DNA from: RYN-230 sp963782185
Lineage (GTDB): Bacteria > Actinomycetota > Actinomycetes > Streptosporangiales > Streptosporangiaceae
Direction: 5' to 3'
DNA length: 64,000 nt
Assembly (NCBI GenBank): GCA_963782185.1
Contig: CAWAJB010000019.1
Location: forward strand, 310,001-374,000
The position numbers and the translations under genes were made by a program. Under the pieces are notes generated by a model, which saw only the letters and a program-made list of their open reading frames with translations, was not told the origin of the DNA and made no database searches. Position 1 is the stretch's first letter. The number at the start of each line of letters is the position of its first letter. Below are positions 33,269 to 41,916 of this stretch, one piece after another.

Positions 33269-34120
33269 CTACTCCAGTTGTTGAGCGAGGTGTTCCAGGT
33301 AAAGCACGGTATCGCCAGGTTCCTGGGCCGAATCGCGGATCCGGCTGAAGGCCTGGATGTACAAGCTCACCTCCTCCGGTTTGCTTACCTCCTGGATGGC
33401 GGTATCTGTTTCGGTGAAGACGAGGGGTTCGTCTCCCGGAAGATCAAAGATGTTGATCGAGGACGACACCCCGGGGCTGGGGCCATCCGCGAAGCGCTGG
33501 ATGCGCAGTTCGACATTGGGCCGGCGGCTCATCTCGATGAGGTGCTCGATCTGATCGCGCCGCTCCGGCTTGCTGCCCCAGTGATACATGAGCGAGGCCT
33601 CGGTGATCACCGCGACCAGCTGAGGTGCAGGTGCCGCCCCGGTGCGGTCGAGGATCTCCTGCCGGCGCTGCCGGGTCTCCATCGCCTTGCGGCGCCACGC
33701 GGGCGGCCGCGGGCCGGCCCGCATGAAGGCTTCGGCGTAGTCCTGGGTCTGCAGCAGGCCGGGCACCACCAGCGGCATGCAGACCTGGATCCGCCTGGCA
33801 TCGTTCTCGAACCCGGGGAACTCGTTCTCGAAGATGTCGGTGTAGTCCCGCCACCAGGGCCGGGCCCGCGCCCGGATGGCCAGCTCCTCCAACTCCTCCG
33901 CGGTGGCGGTATCCACGCCGTAGATCCGCAGCAGGTCCCTGATGTCGCTCATCTCAGGGCGCTTCCACTGGTTGGCCTCGAAGCGGCCCACTTTGCCACG
34001 TCCCCAGTTGAGGATGTCGCACACGTGGTTCGCCGTGTGACCGCTCTCAGTCCGGAGTTCGGCCAGGCGGCGGGACAACCGACGCTTGGCTACGGTGGCG
34101 CCGTAGGCATCGTCAGCCAT
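33269..34120 (-). CDS. XRE-family regulator with DUF5753/Scr1 domain
   Basis: A 283-residue regulator. The helix-turn-helix is at residues 12-65 (LSRRLAELRTESGHTANHVC, LNWGRGKVGRFEAN). The C-terminal Scr1/DUF5753 domain (about 90-275) includes YTDIFENEFPGFENDARRI, VVPGLLQTQDYAEAF and FNIFDLPG-like NIFDLPGDEPLVFTE. Such WhiJ-like regulators act with DUF397 and HATPase proteins. It is likely autoregulated through the inverted repeat about 50 bp upstream. Confidence 0.9.
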   Translation of the reverse strand: MADDAYGATVAKRRLSRRLAELRTESGHTANHVCDILNWGRGKVGRFEANQWKRPEMSDIRDLLRIYGVDTATAEELEELAIRARARPWWRDYTDIFENEFPGFENDARRIQVCMPLVVPGLLQTQDYAEAFMRAGPRPPAWRRKAMETRQRRQEILDRTGAAPAPQLVAVITEASLMYHWGSKPERRDQIEHLIEMSRRPNVELRIQRFADGPSPGVSSSINIFDLPGDEPLVFTETDTAIQEVSKPEEVSLYIQAFSRIRDSAQEPGDTVLYLEHLAQQLE

Positions 34121-34166
34121 CGGGTCCCCCTGGGCAGGATGATGCGTGCAGCATAGCGCTACCTAA

Positions 34167-34185
34167 CTTGTGAATCGCAGATTCT
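34167..34185. promoter_or_regulatory. 8-3-8 inverted repeat, putative operator (copy 2)
   Basis: AACTTGTG-AAT-CGCAGATT has the same layout as the perfect site at 32755-32773, with imperfect arms. It lies 47 bp upstream of the XRE gene start. No gene is visible between 34121 and 34294. Confidence 0.5.
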
Positions 34186-34294
34186 CGGATACTCTCATGA
34201 GACTCCCAGGTTACGCCGGGAGCACCGGGGGCGGGATACCCCGCTACCATCGCGCTCCGGGGCAATCTGCGCGGACCGCCCGCCGGGCCTGTAA

Positions 34295-34540
34295 TCAGCT
34301 GGCCCCGTCGTCGAACTCGCCTCCCCGGGCACCGTCGAGAAAGCATTCCCACTCATGGCGGTCGTAGACGAGGATCCGGCCGTCCGGGTCACCCGTCACC
34401 CGCATCAGCACCCACTCGGCCGCCCCGCCCGGGCCCGGCACGAAGGCGATCTCGAGCGACCCCTCGCCCTCCCCGGACCGGCGCCACTGCTGAGCGTCCA
34501 CATCAATGCCCAGGTCTTCGAGGCTGGGCTTCCTGGTCAT
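34295..34540 (-). CDS. DUF397-like small protein
   Basis: An 81-residue protein with the DUF397 pattern WRRSGEGEGSLEIAFV, DPDGRILVYDRHEWECFL and DGARGGEF. An N-terminal extension (RKPSLEDLGIDVDAQQ) is unusual for the family. GGGAGGG precedes the ATG at 34540. It lies 16 bp downstream of the methyltransferase gene on the same strand, so the two are probably cotranscribed. Confidence 0.82.
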   Translation of the reverse strand: MTRKPSLEDLGIDVDAQQWRRSGEGEGSLEIAFVPGPGGAAEWVLMRVTGDPDGRILVYDRHEWECFLDGARGGEFDDGAS

Positions 34541-34556
34541 AGCACCCTCCCTCAGG

Positions 34557-35423
34557 TCAGGGCCGCCGGGCGACGCCGGCGTATCCCCAGCGTGAGCCGT
34601 CGCTGTCCGCGAGCCCGGGATCGTCGGCTCCCCATTCCCCCATATAGACCAGCCGCGGTACCGCTCCCGGCCAGGGCGGGACGAGTTCCAGCCCGGTGAA
34701 GAAGCGTTCCACCTCGGCCCGGGGGCGCAGGTAGATGTTCTGGGTGGACTTCGCGTACACCGACTGCCCGGTCCGCACCCCCCGCTCGGGCACATTGTCC
34801 GCGGTCACGTGGGACAGCGCGAGGTAACTGCCGGGCGCCAGGGCCCGGATGTACCGGGCCACCAAGCTCCAGGGGTCGGAGCTGTCGGCCACGAAATGCA
34901 GCACCGCGCTCATCAGCAGCCCGGTCGGCTGGGTGAAGTCGATCAGCCCCTGAAGCTGCCGGCTGCCCAGCACCCGGTCGGGCTCACACAGGTCGGCGAA
35001 GACGAAGGTGGTGAGGCGGCTGTCGGTCAGCAGCTGCCCAGCGTAGGCCCGGACCATCGGGTCGTGGTCCACGTAGACCACCCGGGCGTCGGCCGCGACC
35101 TCCCGGACGACCTGGTGGGTGTTGCCCTGCGTGGGCAGCCCGGACCCGATGTCGATGAACTGGCTGATCCCGGCCTCCGCCGCCAGCCATTTCGCGGCCC
35201 GCTGGTGAAATCCGCGGTTGGCCCAGGCCATGTCGGAGATCTCGGGCAGGTCGCGGCGGATCCGCTCCGCCGCCTCCTGGTCCGCCGGGTAGTTGATCGT
35301 GCCGCCGAGGTAGTAGTCATAGAGCCGGGCCGGGCTGGGCACCTCCGGGTCCACGCCGGGCGGCACCGGCGGTGGCTCCCCGTAGTCCGGGCTGGGCCGC
35401 CACGCATCATGCCGACTGACCAT
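34557..35423 (-). CDS. SAM-dependent methyltransferase, SAV2177/DUF574 family
   Basis: A 288-residue protein of the actinomycete SAV2177 methyltransferase family. The signature is PSPARLYDYYLGGTINYPAD, then the SAM site FIDIGSGLPTQGNTHQV and VVYVDHDPMV. These genes are amplified in developing actinomycetes and their target is unknown. Its partner here is the DUF397-like gene downstream, next to the XRE/HATPase cluster. Confidence 0.9.
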   Translation of the reverse strand: MVSRHDAWRPSPDYGEPPPVPPGVDPEVPSPARLYDYYLGGTINYPADQEAAERIRRDLPEISDMAWANRGFHQRAAKWLAAEAGISQFIDIGSGLPTQGNTHQVVREVAADARVVYVDHDPMVRAYAGQLLTDSRLTTFVFADLCEPDRVLGSRQLQGLIDFTQPTGLLMSAVLHFVADSSDPWSLVARYIRALAPGSYLALSHVTADNVPERGVRTGQSVYAKSTQNIYLRPRAEVERFFTGLELVPPWPGAVPRLVYMGEWGADDPGLADSDGSRWGYAGVARRP

Positions 35424-35473
35424 GACATCTCCCCCCCGGGCTGTCAGCTAATAGTGTGACACGCTCCTGTGAT

Positions 35474-36097
35474 TCATGACCCGCGATGCTTAACTGGCCG
35501 CGCCCGGAAAGCGCCGCGGCGGAAGCAGTCCCGCAGATGGTCATCGACGACCCCGCAGGCCTGGAAGGCGGCGTAGACCGTGACCGGGCCGGTGAAGGAG
35601 AACCCGCGGCCGCGCAGGTCCCGGGCCAGCGCCGTGGACTCAGGGCTCGAGGCGGGGATCTCGGCCATGGCGACCGGCCCCGCCCCCGTGTCCGCCGGGT
35701 CCCCGGCGTAGCCCCAGAACAGCGCGGCCAGGCCGCCCGGGACGGCCAGCGCAGCCCTGGCGTTCCCGATGACGGCTGCGATCTTGGCCCGGTTCCTGAT
35801 GATGCCGGCGTCAGCGAGCAGCCGGGCCACGTCGCCCGGGCCGAATCCGGCCACGACGGCGGGATCGAAGCCCGCGAACGCCGCCCTGAAGTTCTCCCGC
35901 TTGCGCAGGATCGTCAGCCAGGACAGGCCAGCCTGGAAGGCTTCCAGGCTGAGCCGCTCGAAGATTCCCCGGTCGTCGCGGACCGGGCGCCCCCACTCGT
36001 CGTCGTGGTAGGCCAGGTATTCGGGGGCGGACAGCGCCCACGGGCAGCGCGGCTGCCCGTCCGGCCCGGGCTCTGGCCGCCCGGCCGGGTCAGTCAT
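35474..36097 (-). CDS. tag: DNA-3-methyladenine glycosylase I
   Basis: A 207-residue base-excision repair enzyme. Family features are RCPWALSAPEYLAYHDDEWG with the N-terminal zinc Cys, FERLSLEAFQAGLSWLTILRKR, ARLLADAGIIRNRAKI and the C-terminal QACGVVDDHLRDCF with further zinc ligands. The ATG at 36097 overlaps the stop of the DivIVA-like gene by 8 bp. The tag/DivIVA-like pairing matches the Rv1210-Rv1209 order. Confidence 0.93.
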   Translation of the reverse strand: MTDPAGRPEPGPDGQPRCPWALSAPEYLAYHDDEWGRPVRDDRGIFERLSLEAFQAGLSWLTILRKRENFRAAFAGFDPAVVAGFGPGDVARLLADAGIIRNRAKIAAVIGNARAALAVPGGLAALFWGYAGDPADTGAGPVAMAEIPASSPESTALARDLRGRGFSFTGPVTVYAAFQACGVVDDHLRDCFRRGAFRARPVKHRGS

Positions 36098-36662
36098 CGC
36101 GGCTGGCGGCCGCTTCCTGGGAGCGCGGCGCCGTCCCATCCTCCACCGGCCCTGAATCCGCGGACCCGGCATCCACAGGCCCAGTTCCTGCCGTCCCATC
36201 ATCCGACGCCCCGGCACCTGGCCCACGATCCGGGGCCCGGCCGGCCGCATCGGCACGCCCGCCGGCCGCCGCATCAGCACGCCCGCCGGCCGCCGCATCA
36301 GCACGCCCGCCGGCCGCCGCCGTCGCGGCGGCCGCTCTCGAGCGGGCCAGCAGGGTGGCCGTGATGGCCGGATGGCTGCCGGTGGCCGACCGGAGCTCCG
36401 CGAGCTGCTGGCGGAGCACCGCGATCTCCACATCGCGCTCGCTGATGACCTGGGCTATCTGGCTCAGCGCCTCGTCGGTGAGCTGCGCGTTGTAGCCCCA
36501 GAGTGAGGACGGTGGCCGCAGCATGGACACGTCCGCGGCGGTCACGACGTCAGGCGGGGGGTAGTCCATGGCGAACTCCGCCATCTCGCCACCGCGGCCC
36601 ATGGCCACGCTTACCACGCCGGCGAGAATGATCACCCCGGCAAGCAGCAACAGGATCGGCAC
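36090..36662 (-). CDS. DivIVA-like membrane-anchored protein with repeat tail
   Basis: A 190-residue protein. It has one N-terminal transmembrane helix (LLLLAGVIILAGVVSVAM). The next segment, AADVSMLRPPSSLWGYNAQL then QVISERDVEIAVLRQQL, resembles the short DivIVA-like coiled domain of Rv1209-type proteins. The tail includes three 24-bp units at 36251-36322 that encode AAGGRADA. It overlaps tag at its 3' end. The function is unknown; a cell-wall or polar role is only suggested by the domain. Confidence 0.65.
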   Translation of the reverse strand: MPILLLLAGVIILAGVVSVAMGRGGEMAEFAMDYPPPDVVTAADVSMLRPPSSLWGYNAQLTDEALSQIAQVISERDVEIAVLRQQLAELRSATGSHPAITATLLARSRAAAATAAAGGRADAAAGGRADAAAGGRADAAGRAPDRGPGAGASDDGTAGTGPVDAGSADSGPVEDGTAPRSQEAAASRDD

Positions 36663-36726
36663 ACTAAGAATCGTCCCACGACTGGCGCCCGCCAGCGCCC
36701 CCGGAGTGGCCGGCGGGGCGCGATTT

Positions 36727-37533
36727 TCAGTCCCCGGTCACGGGCTGGGCGTCCGGCTCGGCCGCGCGGGCCAGCGCGGCGTCGGCGCCGTTGTGCTGGG
36801 CGTGGGCCTGCTGGATGATGCGCACGACCTCGTCCGGGTCGTCTTCCACGGTGAACAGCTCCTCGTCCCCGGGCGAGATGTTCCCGCTGCCCAGCACCGT
36901 GTCCTGGATCCAGGACAGCAGGCCCGACCAGTACTCGCGGCCGACCAGCACGATCGGGAATTTCGTTATTTTCCCGGTCTGGACCAGCGTAAGCGCCTCG
37001 AACAGCTCATCCAGCGTGCCGAAACCACCGGGGAGCACCACGAGGGCCTGCGAATACTTGATGAACACCGTCTTACGGACGAAGAAGTAGCGGAACTCCA
37101 GGCCGATCTCGACGTAATCGTTCAGGCCCATCTCCAGGGGCAATTCGATGCCCAGGCCGACCGAGACCCCGCCCACGCTGGTGGCGCCCTTGTTGGCGGC
37201 CTCCATCACCCCCGGGCCGCCGCCCGTGATCACCGCGTACCCGGCTTCGGCCAGCCCGGCCCCGATGCGCTCGGACAGGTCGTACTCGCGGCTGCCGGGC
37301 CGGGCCCGCGCCGAGCCGAACACCGAGACGGCCGGGCCGAGCTCGGCGAGCAGGCCGAAGCCCTCCACGAACTCGGCCTGGATCCGCATCACCCGCCAGG
37401 GGTCGGTGTGGACCCAGTCGCTGGGCCCGTGCTTGTCGAGCAGCCGCTGGTCGGTGGTGGTTTTTGGGATGAAATCGCCGCGCAGCAGGGCAGGCCCCTG
37501 GCGGCGGATCCCACGACGTGACTCAGATTGCAC
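36727..37533 (-). CDS. LOG family protein (nucleoside-5'-monophosphate phosphoribohydrolase-like)
   Basis: A 268-residue Rossmann-fold protein of the TIGR00730 LOG family. Motifs are VFGSARARPGSREY, TGGGPGVMEAANKGA and the PGGxGTxxE active site PGGFGTLDELFE. LOG enzymes release cytokinin-type bases from their nucleotides; many were mis-annotated as lysine decarboxylases. It is upstream of the DivIVA-like and tag genes on the same strand. Confidence 0.92.
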   Translation of the reverse strand: MQSESRRGIRRQGPALLRGDFIPKTTTDQRLLDKHGPSDWVHTDPWRVMRIQAEFVEGFGLLAELGPAVSVFGSARARPGSREYDLSERIGAGLAEAGYAVITGGGPGVMEAANKGATSVGGVSVGLGIELPLEMGLNDYVEIGLEFRYFFVRKTVFIKYSQALVVLPGGFGTLDELFEALTLVQTGKITKFPIVLVGREYWSGLLSWIQDTVLGSGNISPGDEELFTVEDDPDEVVRIIQQAHAQHNGADAALARAAEPDAQPVTGD

Positions 37534-37767
37534 CCTTCGATCCTGCCACGCGGAATGACCTGGTCAGCGGACCCGCCTCGGTAACTCGCCTCCCGCGATG
37601 CCGCCCAGCCCCCTCGCGGCCCGCCAGCCACCGCCGTGGCAGCGCTGGTCCGCCCGGCGTTCCCGCCCGTCACCAGGCGGCATGGGCAGGGTCAAAGGTT
37701 CGTGTGCGCCTGGGCACATGCGGGAGTCTGGGTCACTCCCGTCTGCACCCGCCGGTAGCTTCGGCAT

Positions 37768-38655
37768 GTGCCCAACAGCCGGCCGCGCCAGCCACCCCCG
37801 CAGCGCCAGAAAGCCAAGCGCCGCGCGGTCATCGGCACGACCCTGCTCCTCGTCATCGCCACCGGCACCTACCTGGTGATCCGCAGCCTCATGCCGGTGA
37901 TCGGGCCGGTGCTGACCGGGTCCGGATGCACGGCGGCCGCCGCCCATCAGTCGGTCCTGCTCGACGCGCAGCAGGCCAGCATCGCGTCCACGATCGCGGG
38001 CGTGGCGCACCGGCAGTCGATGCCCCGGGCGGCGGTGGCGATCGCCTACGCGACCGCGATGCAGGAATCGAAGCTGCACGACCTGGACTACGGGGACATG
38101 GACTCGGTCGGCGTGTTCCAGCAGCGGCCCTCGCAGGGCTGGGGGCCGGCCAGGAAGCTCGAGAACCCGGTGTACGCCACGACCAAGTTCTTCCGCGCCC
38201 TGAAGGCCATCCATGGCTACCAGACGATGCCCGCGTACCGGGCGGCCCAGGCGGTCCAGCACAGCGCCGACGGATCCGCGTACATCCAGTACGAGCGGAT
38301 GGCGGAGGAGATGGCCAGCGCCTTCACCGGCCAGCGCGGGCACGCGGTGTACTGCTGGTCCGACCCGGCGAGCCCGCGCCGCCCCCACGCGGGCGCCATC
38401 ACCGCGGGGCTGGCCAGCACCTTCGGCCCGGCCACCGCGGGGCTGGCCCAGTCCGCGCCGCGCCACGCCATGCAGGTCCGGATCGGGCACTCCAGGCTCG
38501 GCTGGGCCGTGTCGTCCTGGCTGGTCACCCACGCCGGCACGTACGACATCCACCAGGTGCGGTTCGGCGGGTACCTGTGGCGCGCGGCCGCGGGCACGAA
38601 GGGCTGGGTGCGTGATGCGGGCGCACCGCCGGCGGGCACCATCCAGCTGAGCTGA
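37768..38655 (+). CDS. Membrane-anchored hypothetical protein, possible lytic transglycosylase-like fold
   Basis: A 295-residue protein with one N-terminal membrane helix (AVIGTTLLLVIATGTYLVI). The outer domain includes AIAYATAMQESKLHDLDYGD and VGVFQQRPSQGWG, reminiscent of the Glu-containing helix of transglycosylase-like folds, and KFFRALKAI. Proteins of this type are common in actinobacteria and uncharacterised. The GTG at 37768 gives the membrane anchor near the N-terminus. It is divergent from the LOG gene. Confidence 0.7.
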   Translation: MPNSRPRQPPPQRQKAKRRAVIGTTLLLVIATGTYLVIRSLMPVIGPVLTGSGCTAAAAHQSVLLDAQQASIASTIAGVAHRQSMPRAAVAIAYATAMQESKLHDLDYGDMDSVGVFQQRPSQGWGPARKLENPVYATTKFFRALKAIHGYQTMPAYRAAQAVQHSADGSAYIQYERMAEEMASAFTGQRGHAVYCWSDPASPRRPHAGAITAGLASTFGPATAGLAQSAPRHAMQVRIGHSRLGWAVSSWLVTHAGTYDIHQVRFGGYLWRAAAGTKGWVRDAGAPPAGTIQLS

Positions 38656-38787
38656 TAGCCTGCGGCCGGCTGGTGAAACTCGTGGCCCCGGGCGCGGCTG
38701 CGGCCGCCTTCGCGACATACTTGCCCAGGACCGGGATACTGGGAGGCCCCAGACCCACCGGGACAATGCCGGAAGAGGAGTTCCGAC

Positions 38788-39114
38788 GTGACGTACATCA
38801 TTGCGCAGCCCTGTGTCAACGTCCTCGACAGGTCCTGCATCGAGGAGTGCCCCGTCGACTGCATCTACGAGGGCGAGCGCATGCTCTACATACATCCTGA
38901 CGAGTGCGTGGACTGCGGCGCATGCGAGCCCGTCTGCCCGGTCGAGGCCATCTTCTACGAGGATGACGTGCCCGACCAGTGGAAGGATTTCTACAAGGCG
39001 AACGTGGAGTTCTTCAGTGACCTGGGCTCGCCCGGCGGCGCCTCCAAGGTCGGGAAGATCAACAAGGACCACGCCATCGTGGCGGCGCTGCCGCCGCAGG
39101 AAGAGGCGAACTGA
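38788..39114 (+). CDS. fdxA: 7Fe ferredoxin
   Basis: A 108-residue ferredoxin with eight cysteines: C9, C17, C21 and C25 in PCVNVLDRSCIEECPVDC, and C40, C43, C46 and C50 in ECVDCGACEPVC. This is the FdxA type carrying one 3Fe-4S and one 4Fe-4S cluster. It is a general low-potential electron carrier. A GGAAGAGGAG site precedes the ATG. Its stop overlaps the start of dapC, the pairing also seen as Rv1177-Rv1178. Confidence 0.95.
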   Translation: MTYIIAQPCVNVLDRSCIEECPVDCIYEGERMLYIHPDECVDCGACEPVCPVEAIFYEDDVPDQWKDFYKANVEFFSDLGSPGGASKVGKINKDHAIVAALPPQEEAN

Positions 39115-40262
39115 CTCTCGCGCCGCGGCTGCCCCGGTTCCCCTGGGATCTGCTCGCCCCGTACGGCCAGAAAGCCAGGGCCCATCCGGACGGGATCGTG
39201 GACCTGTCCGTGGGCACGCCCGTGGACCCTGTTCCGGGGGTGGTGCAGGACGCGCTCCGGGCGGCCGCCAACACTCCCGGGTACCCGGCCACCCACGGCA
39301 CCCCCGCCCTGCGTGAGGCGGCGGCCGGATGGCTGGGCCGCCGCCACGGGGTCAGCGCCGACCCCGACGCGGTGCTCCCGCTGATCGGCACCAAGGAGTT
39401 CATCGCCGCGCTGCCGGCGCTGCTCGGCTGCGGGCCCGGGGACGTCGTCGTCTACCCGGAGCTGGCCTACCCGACCTACGACATCGGCGCCCGGCTGGCG
39501 GGCGCCGACCCGGTGGCCGCGGATGCGCTCCCGCCCGCCGGCCCGGTGCCCGGCCACAGTTTTTCCGCAACGAACACCACCACGTCGACTCCAGCCGGCC
39601 CGGTCCGGCTGGTCTGGGTGAACTCACCGGGTAACCCCACCGGGCGGGTCCTCGGCGCCGGGCAGCTGGCCGCGGCGGCCCGGGCGGCCCGGGGCCGCGG
39701 CGCCGTCCTGGCCTCGGACGAGTGCTACATCGGCCTCGGCTGGTCGGCGAAGCCGGTGTCCGTGCTGCACCCGGACGTGTGCGGCGGGTCCTTCGACAGC
39801 CTGCTCGCGGTGCACTCGGTCTCCAAGCGGTCCAACCTGGCCGGCTACCGGGCGGGCTTCGTCACGGGCGACCCCGCCCTCGTCGCCGAGCTGCTGGAGA
39901 TCCGCAAGCACGCCGGGATGATGATGCCGGCCCCGGTCCAGGCGGCGATGACGGCGGCGCTGCGCGACGACGAGCACGCGGAACGGCAGCGCGACGTGTA
40001 CGCGGCCCGCCGGGAGCAGCTGCGGGCGGCCCTGGAGAAGGCCGGCTGGACCATCTCCCACTCCGAGGCGGGCCTGTACCTGTGGGCCTCGCGCCCGGGG
40101 CACGACTGCTGGTCGTCGGTTCAGCTGCTCGCCGAGGCGGGCATCCTCGTCGCTCCCGGGGAGTTCTACGGCCCGGCGGGCGCGCTGCACATCCGGGTGG
40201 CCCTCACGGCCACCGACGAGCGGGTCGCCGCCGCCGCCCGCCGCCTGGCCGCCCTCTCCTGA
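39111..40262 (+). CDS. dapC: Succinyldiaminopimelate transaminase DapC
   Basis: A 383-residue class I PLP aminotransferase for lysine/diaminopimelate synthesis. The N-terminus RLPRFPWDLLAPYGQKA and DGIVDLSVGTPVDPVP is in frame back to 39111, where CTG overlaps the fdxA stop (CTGA) behind GAAGAGG; a GTG at 39198 would cut off conserved residues. PLP Lys is in SVSKRSNLAGYR (about residue 239); NSPGNPTG is the substrate loop. Residues 143-161 are an in-frame 57-bp insertion carrying the dispersed CCGCAACGAA motif. Confidence 0.9.
   Translation: MTLAPRLPRFPWDLLAPYGQKARAHPDGIVDLSVGTPVDPVPGVVQDALRAAANTPGYPATHGTPALREAAAGWLGRRHGVSADPDAVLPLIGTKEFIAALPALLGCGPGDVVVYPELAYPTYDIGARLAGADPVAADALPPAGPVPGHSFSATNTTTSTPAGPVRLVWVNSPGNPTGRVLGAGQLAAAARAARGRGAVLASDECYIGLGWSAKPVSVLHPDVCGGSFDSLLAVHSVSKRSNLAGYRAGFVTGDPALVAELLEIRKHAGMMMPAPVQAAMTAALRDDEHAERQRDVYAARREQLRAALEKAGWTISHSEAGLYLWASRPGHDCWSSVQLLAEAGILVAPGEFYGPAGALHIRVALTATDERVAAAARRLAALS
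39537..39604 (+). repeat. Insertion in dapC flanked by 11-bp direct repeats, with dispersed motif
   Basis: GCCGGCCCGGT occurs at 39537-39547 and 39594-39604. Between them are 46 bp containing TTTTTCCGCAACGAACACC (39560-39578), a variant of the motif at 7576-7594 and 52795-52814. One repeat plus the 46 bp is 57 bp, 19 codons, and the protein shows PAGPV twice around the insert. Confidence 0.8.
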
Positions 40263-40299
40263 CCGCCCCGGCTCCAGCCTCCTTGTCGCCCCGGCCCCG

Positions 40300-40449
40300 G
40301 CCCGGGACAAGCCCTCGCTGACGGTCTTCGAGCTGGCCAGCGGCACCTACCGGGAAGTCGCTCGCGTAGCCGGCGATGAGGCGTGGACCGCGCGGCCCTT
40401 CCAGGTCCGGGTGGTCCCGGCCGACCTACTCCGCGGCCTGCGGCCGTAG
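40300..40449 (+). pseudogene. Uma2-family (DUF820) C-terminal fragment
   Basis: The frame reads DKPSLTVFELASGTYREVA, then RVAGDEAWTARPFQVRVVPA and DLLRGLRP with a TAG at 40447. This matches the C-terminal end of Uma2/DUF820 restriction-endonuclease-like proteins. No start or catalytic core is present. It fills the gap between dapC and cysS. Confidence 0.6.
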
Positions 40450-40491
40450 GCACCCCCCCGGCTGCCGCAGGCCCACTCGTAGGCTGTCGGT

Positions 40492-41916
40492 GTGCTCCGC
40501 CTCTATGACACCCGGACCAGGCAGCCCGAGACGATCGAGCCGGCCCGCCGCGGCCGTCTCAGCGTCTACAGCTGCGGGCCGACGGTGTACCGCCCCGCCC
40601 ACGTCGGGAACCTGCGTTCCTACCTGCTGCCCGACCTGATCCGGCGTACCGCCGGGCGGCACCGGCTGCTGGTGACCAGCTGCCAGAACATCACCGACGT
40701 CGGGCACCTGGCGGACGACAGTGAGATCGATCCCGACGGTGAGGACAAGGTCCTGGCCCAGGCCCGGGCCGAGGGGAAGACCGCCCTCGAGGTGGCCCGG
40801 CGCTACGAGGAGGAGTTCCGCGCGGACTGCGCCGCGCTGAACATCCACCCCGCCGACTCCTACCCGCGGGCCTCGGAGTGCATCGGCCTGATGACCGACC
40901 TGATCGCCCGGCTGATCGAGATGGGGCACGCCTACCCGGTCCCTGGCGGATCCGTGTATTTCGACGCCCGGTCGTTCCCCGGCTACGGCGAGCTGTCCGG
41001 CAACCGGCTCGCTGAGCTGCGGCCTGGCCACCGCAGCGGGGGCCCTGCCGCCCAGCAGAGCGTGGACCCGGACAAGCGGTTCCACGCGGACTGGGCGCTG
41101 TGGAAGGCCGCGCCGGCGTCACGGGAGCTGACCTACGCCTCACCGTGGGGCACCGGCTTCCCGGGCTGGCACACCGAGTGCTCCGCGATGTCCCTGCACT
41201 ACCTGGGCGAGGCCATCGACGTGCACACCGGCGGCATCGACCTGCGCTTCCCGCACCACGAAGATGAGCGGGCCCAGTCGAACTCCGTGACCGGCCACGA
41301 GGTGGTCCAGCACTGGGTCCACGGCGAGCACCTGCTGTTCGAGGGCCGGAAGATGGCCAAGTCCACCGGCAACGTGGTGCTGCTCGCCGACCTGACGGCC
41401 CGCGGCCTCGACCCGCTCGCGCTCCGGCTCGTGTTCCTGGACCATCGCTACCGGCAGCAGCTGAATCTGACCTGGGCGGTGCTGGACGCCGCGGACCGGA
41501 CCGTCCGGCGGTGGCGGGAGCGGGTGGCCGAGTGGGCCCGCTCGCCGAGCCGGCCGATGTGCGCTGAGTACGTCGGCGAGTTCACCGCCGGGTTCGACGA
41601 CGATCTCGACAGCCCGGCGGCGCTTCGGGTCCTGCGCCGCCTCGAGAAGGACGCCGAGATCCCGCCGGGGTCCAAGTTCGAAACGTTCGCGTACGCCGAC
41701 CACATGCTCGGCCTGGACCTGGCGCGGGACATCGGCCGCGAACCCGCGCCGAGGACCCTCCCGGCCCGGGCGGCGGACCTCCTCCAGGCCCGGGCCGCGG
41801 CCCGGGCCGCAGCGGACTGGGCGGCCGCGGACCGGCTCCGCGGCGAACTCGGCACGCTGGGCGTCACGGTCACCGACACGCCTGACGGCCAGGCCTGGAC
41901 CGTCCGCGGACGCTGA
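40492..41916 (+). CDS. cysS: Cysteinyl-tRNA synthetase
   Basis: A 474-residue class I aminoacyl-tRNA synthetase. Zinc Cys28 is in YSCGPTVYRPAHVGN, where the HIGH-type motif reads HVGN. Further zinc ligands are in WHTECSAMS and FPHHEDE. The KMSKS loop is KMAKS (about residue 287). The end (GVTVTDTPDGQAWTV) is typical of CysRS and differs from mycothiol ligase MshC, which is shorter and lacks this domain. The GTG at 40492 is used. Confidence 0.92.
   Translation: MLRLYDTRTRQPETIEPARRGRLSVYSCGPTVYRPAHVGNLRSYLLPDLIRRTAGRHRLLVTSCQNITDVGHLADDSEIDPDGEDKVLAQARAEGKTALEVARRYEEEFRADCAALNIHPADSYPRASECIGLMTDLIARLIEMGHAYPVPGGSVYFDARSFPGYGELSGNRLAELRPGHRSGGPAAQQSVDPDKRFHADWALWKAAPASRELTYASPWGTGFPGWHTECSAMSLHYLGEAIDVHTGGIDLRFPHHEDERAQSNSVTGHEVVQHWVHGEHLLFEGRKMAKSTGNVVLLADLTARGLDPLALRLVFLDHRYRQQLNLTWAVLDAADRTVRRWRERVAEWARSPSRPMCAEYVGEFTAGFDDDLDSPAALRVLRRLEKDAEIPPGSKFETFAYADHMLGLDLARDIGREPAPRTLPARAADLLQARAAARAAADWAAADRLRGELGTLGVTVTDTPDGQAWTVRGR

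Noticed and set aside
36727..37533. Lysine decarboxylase
   Set aside because: The PGGxGTxxE motif places it in the LOG family; the decarboxylase name is an old misannotation.
40492..41916. MshC (mycothiol ligase) instead of cysS
   Set aside because: The length and the C-terminal region fit cysteinyl-tRNA synthetase; the presence of mshB nearby is not enough to prefer MshC.
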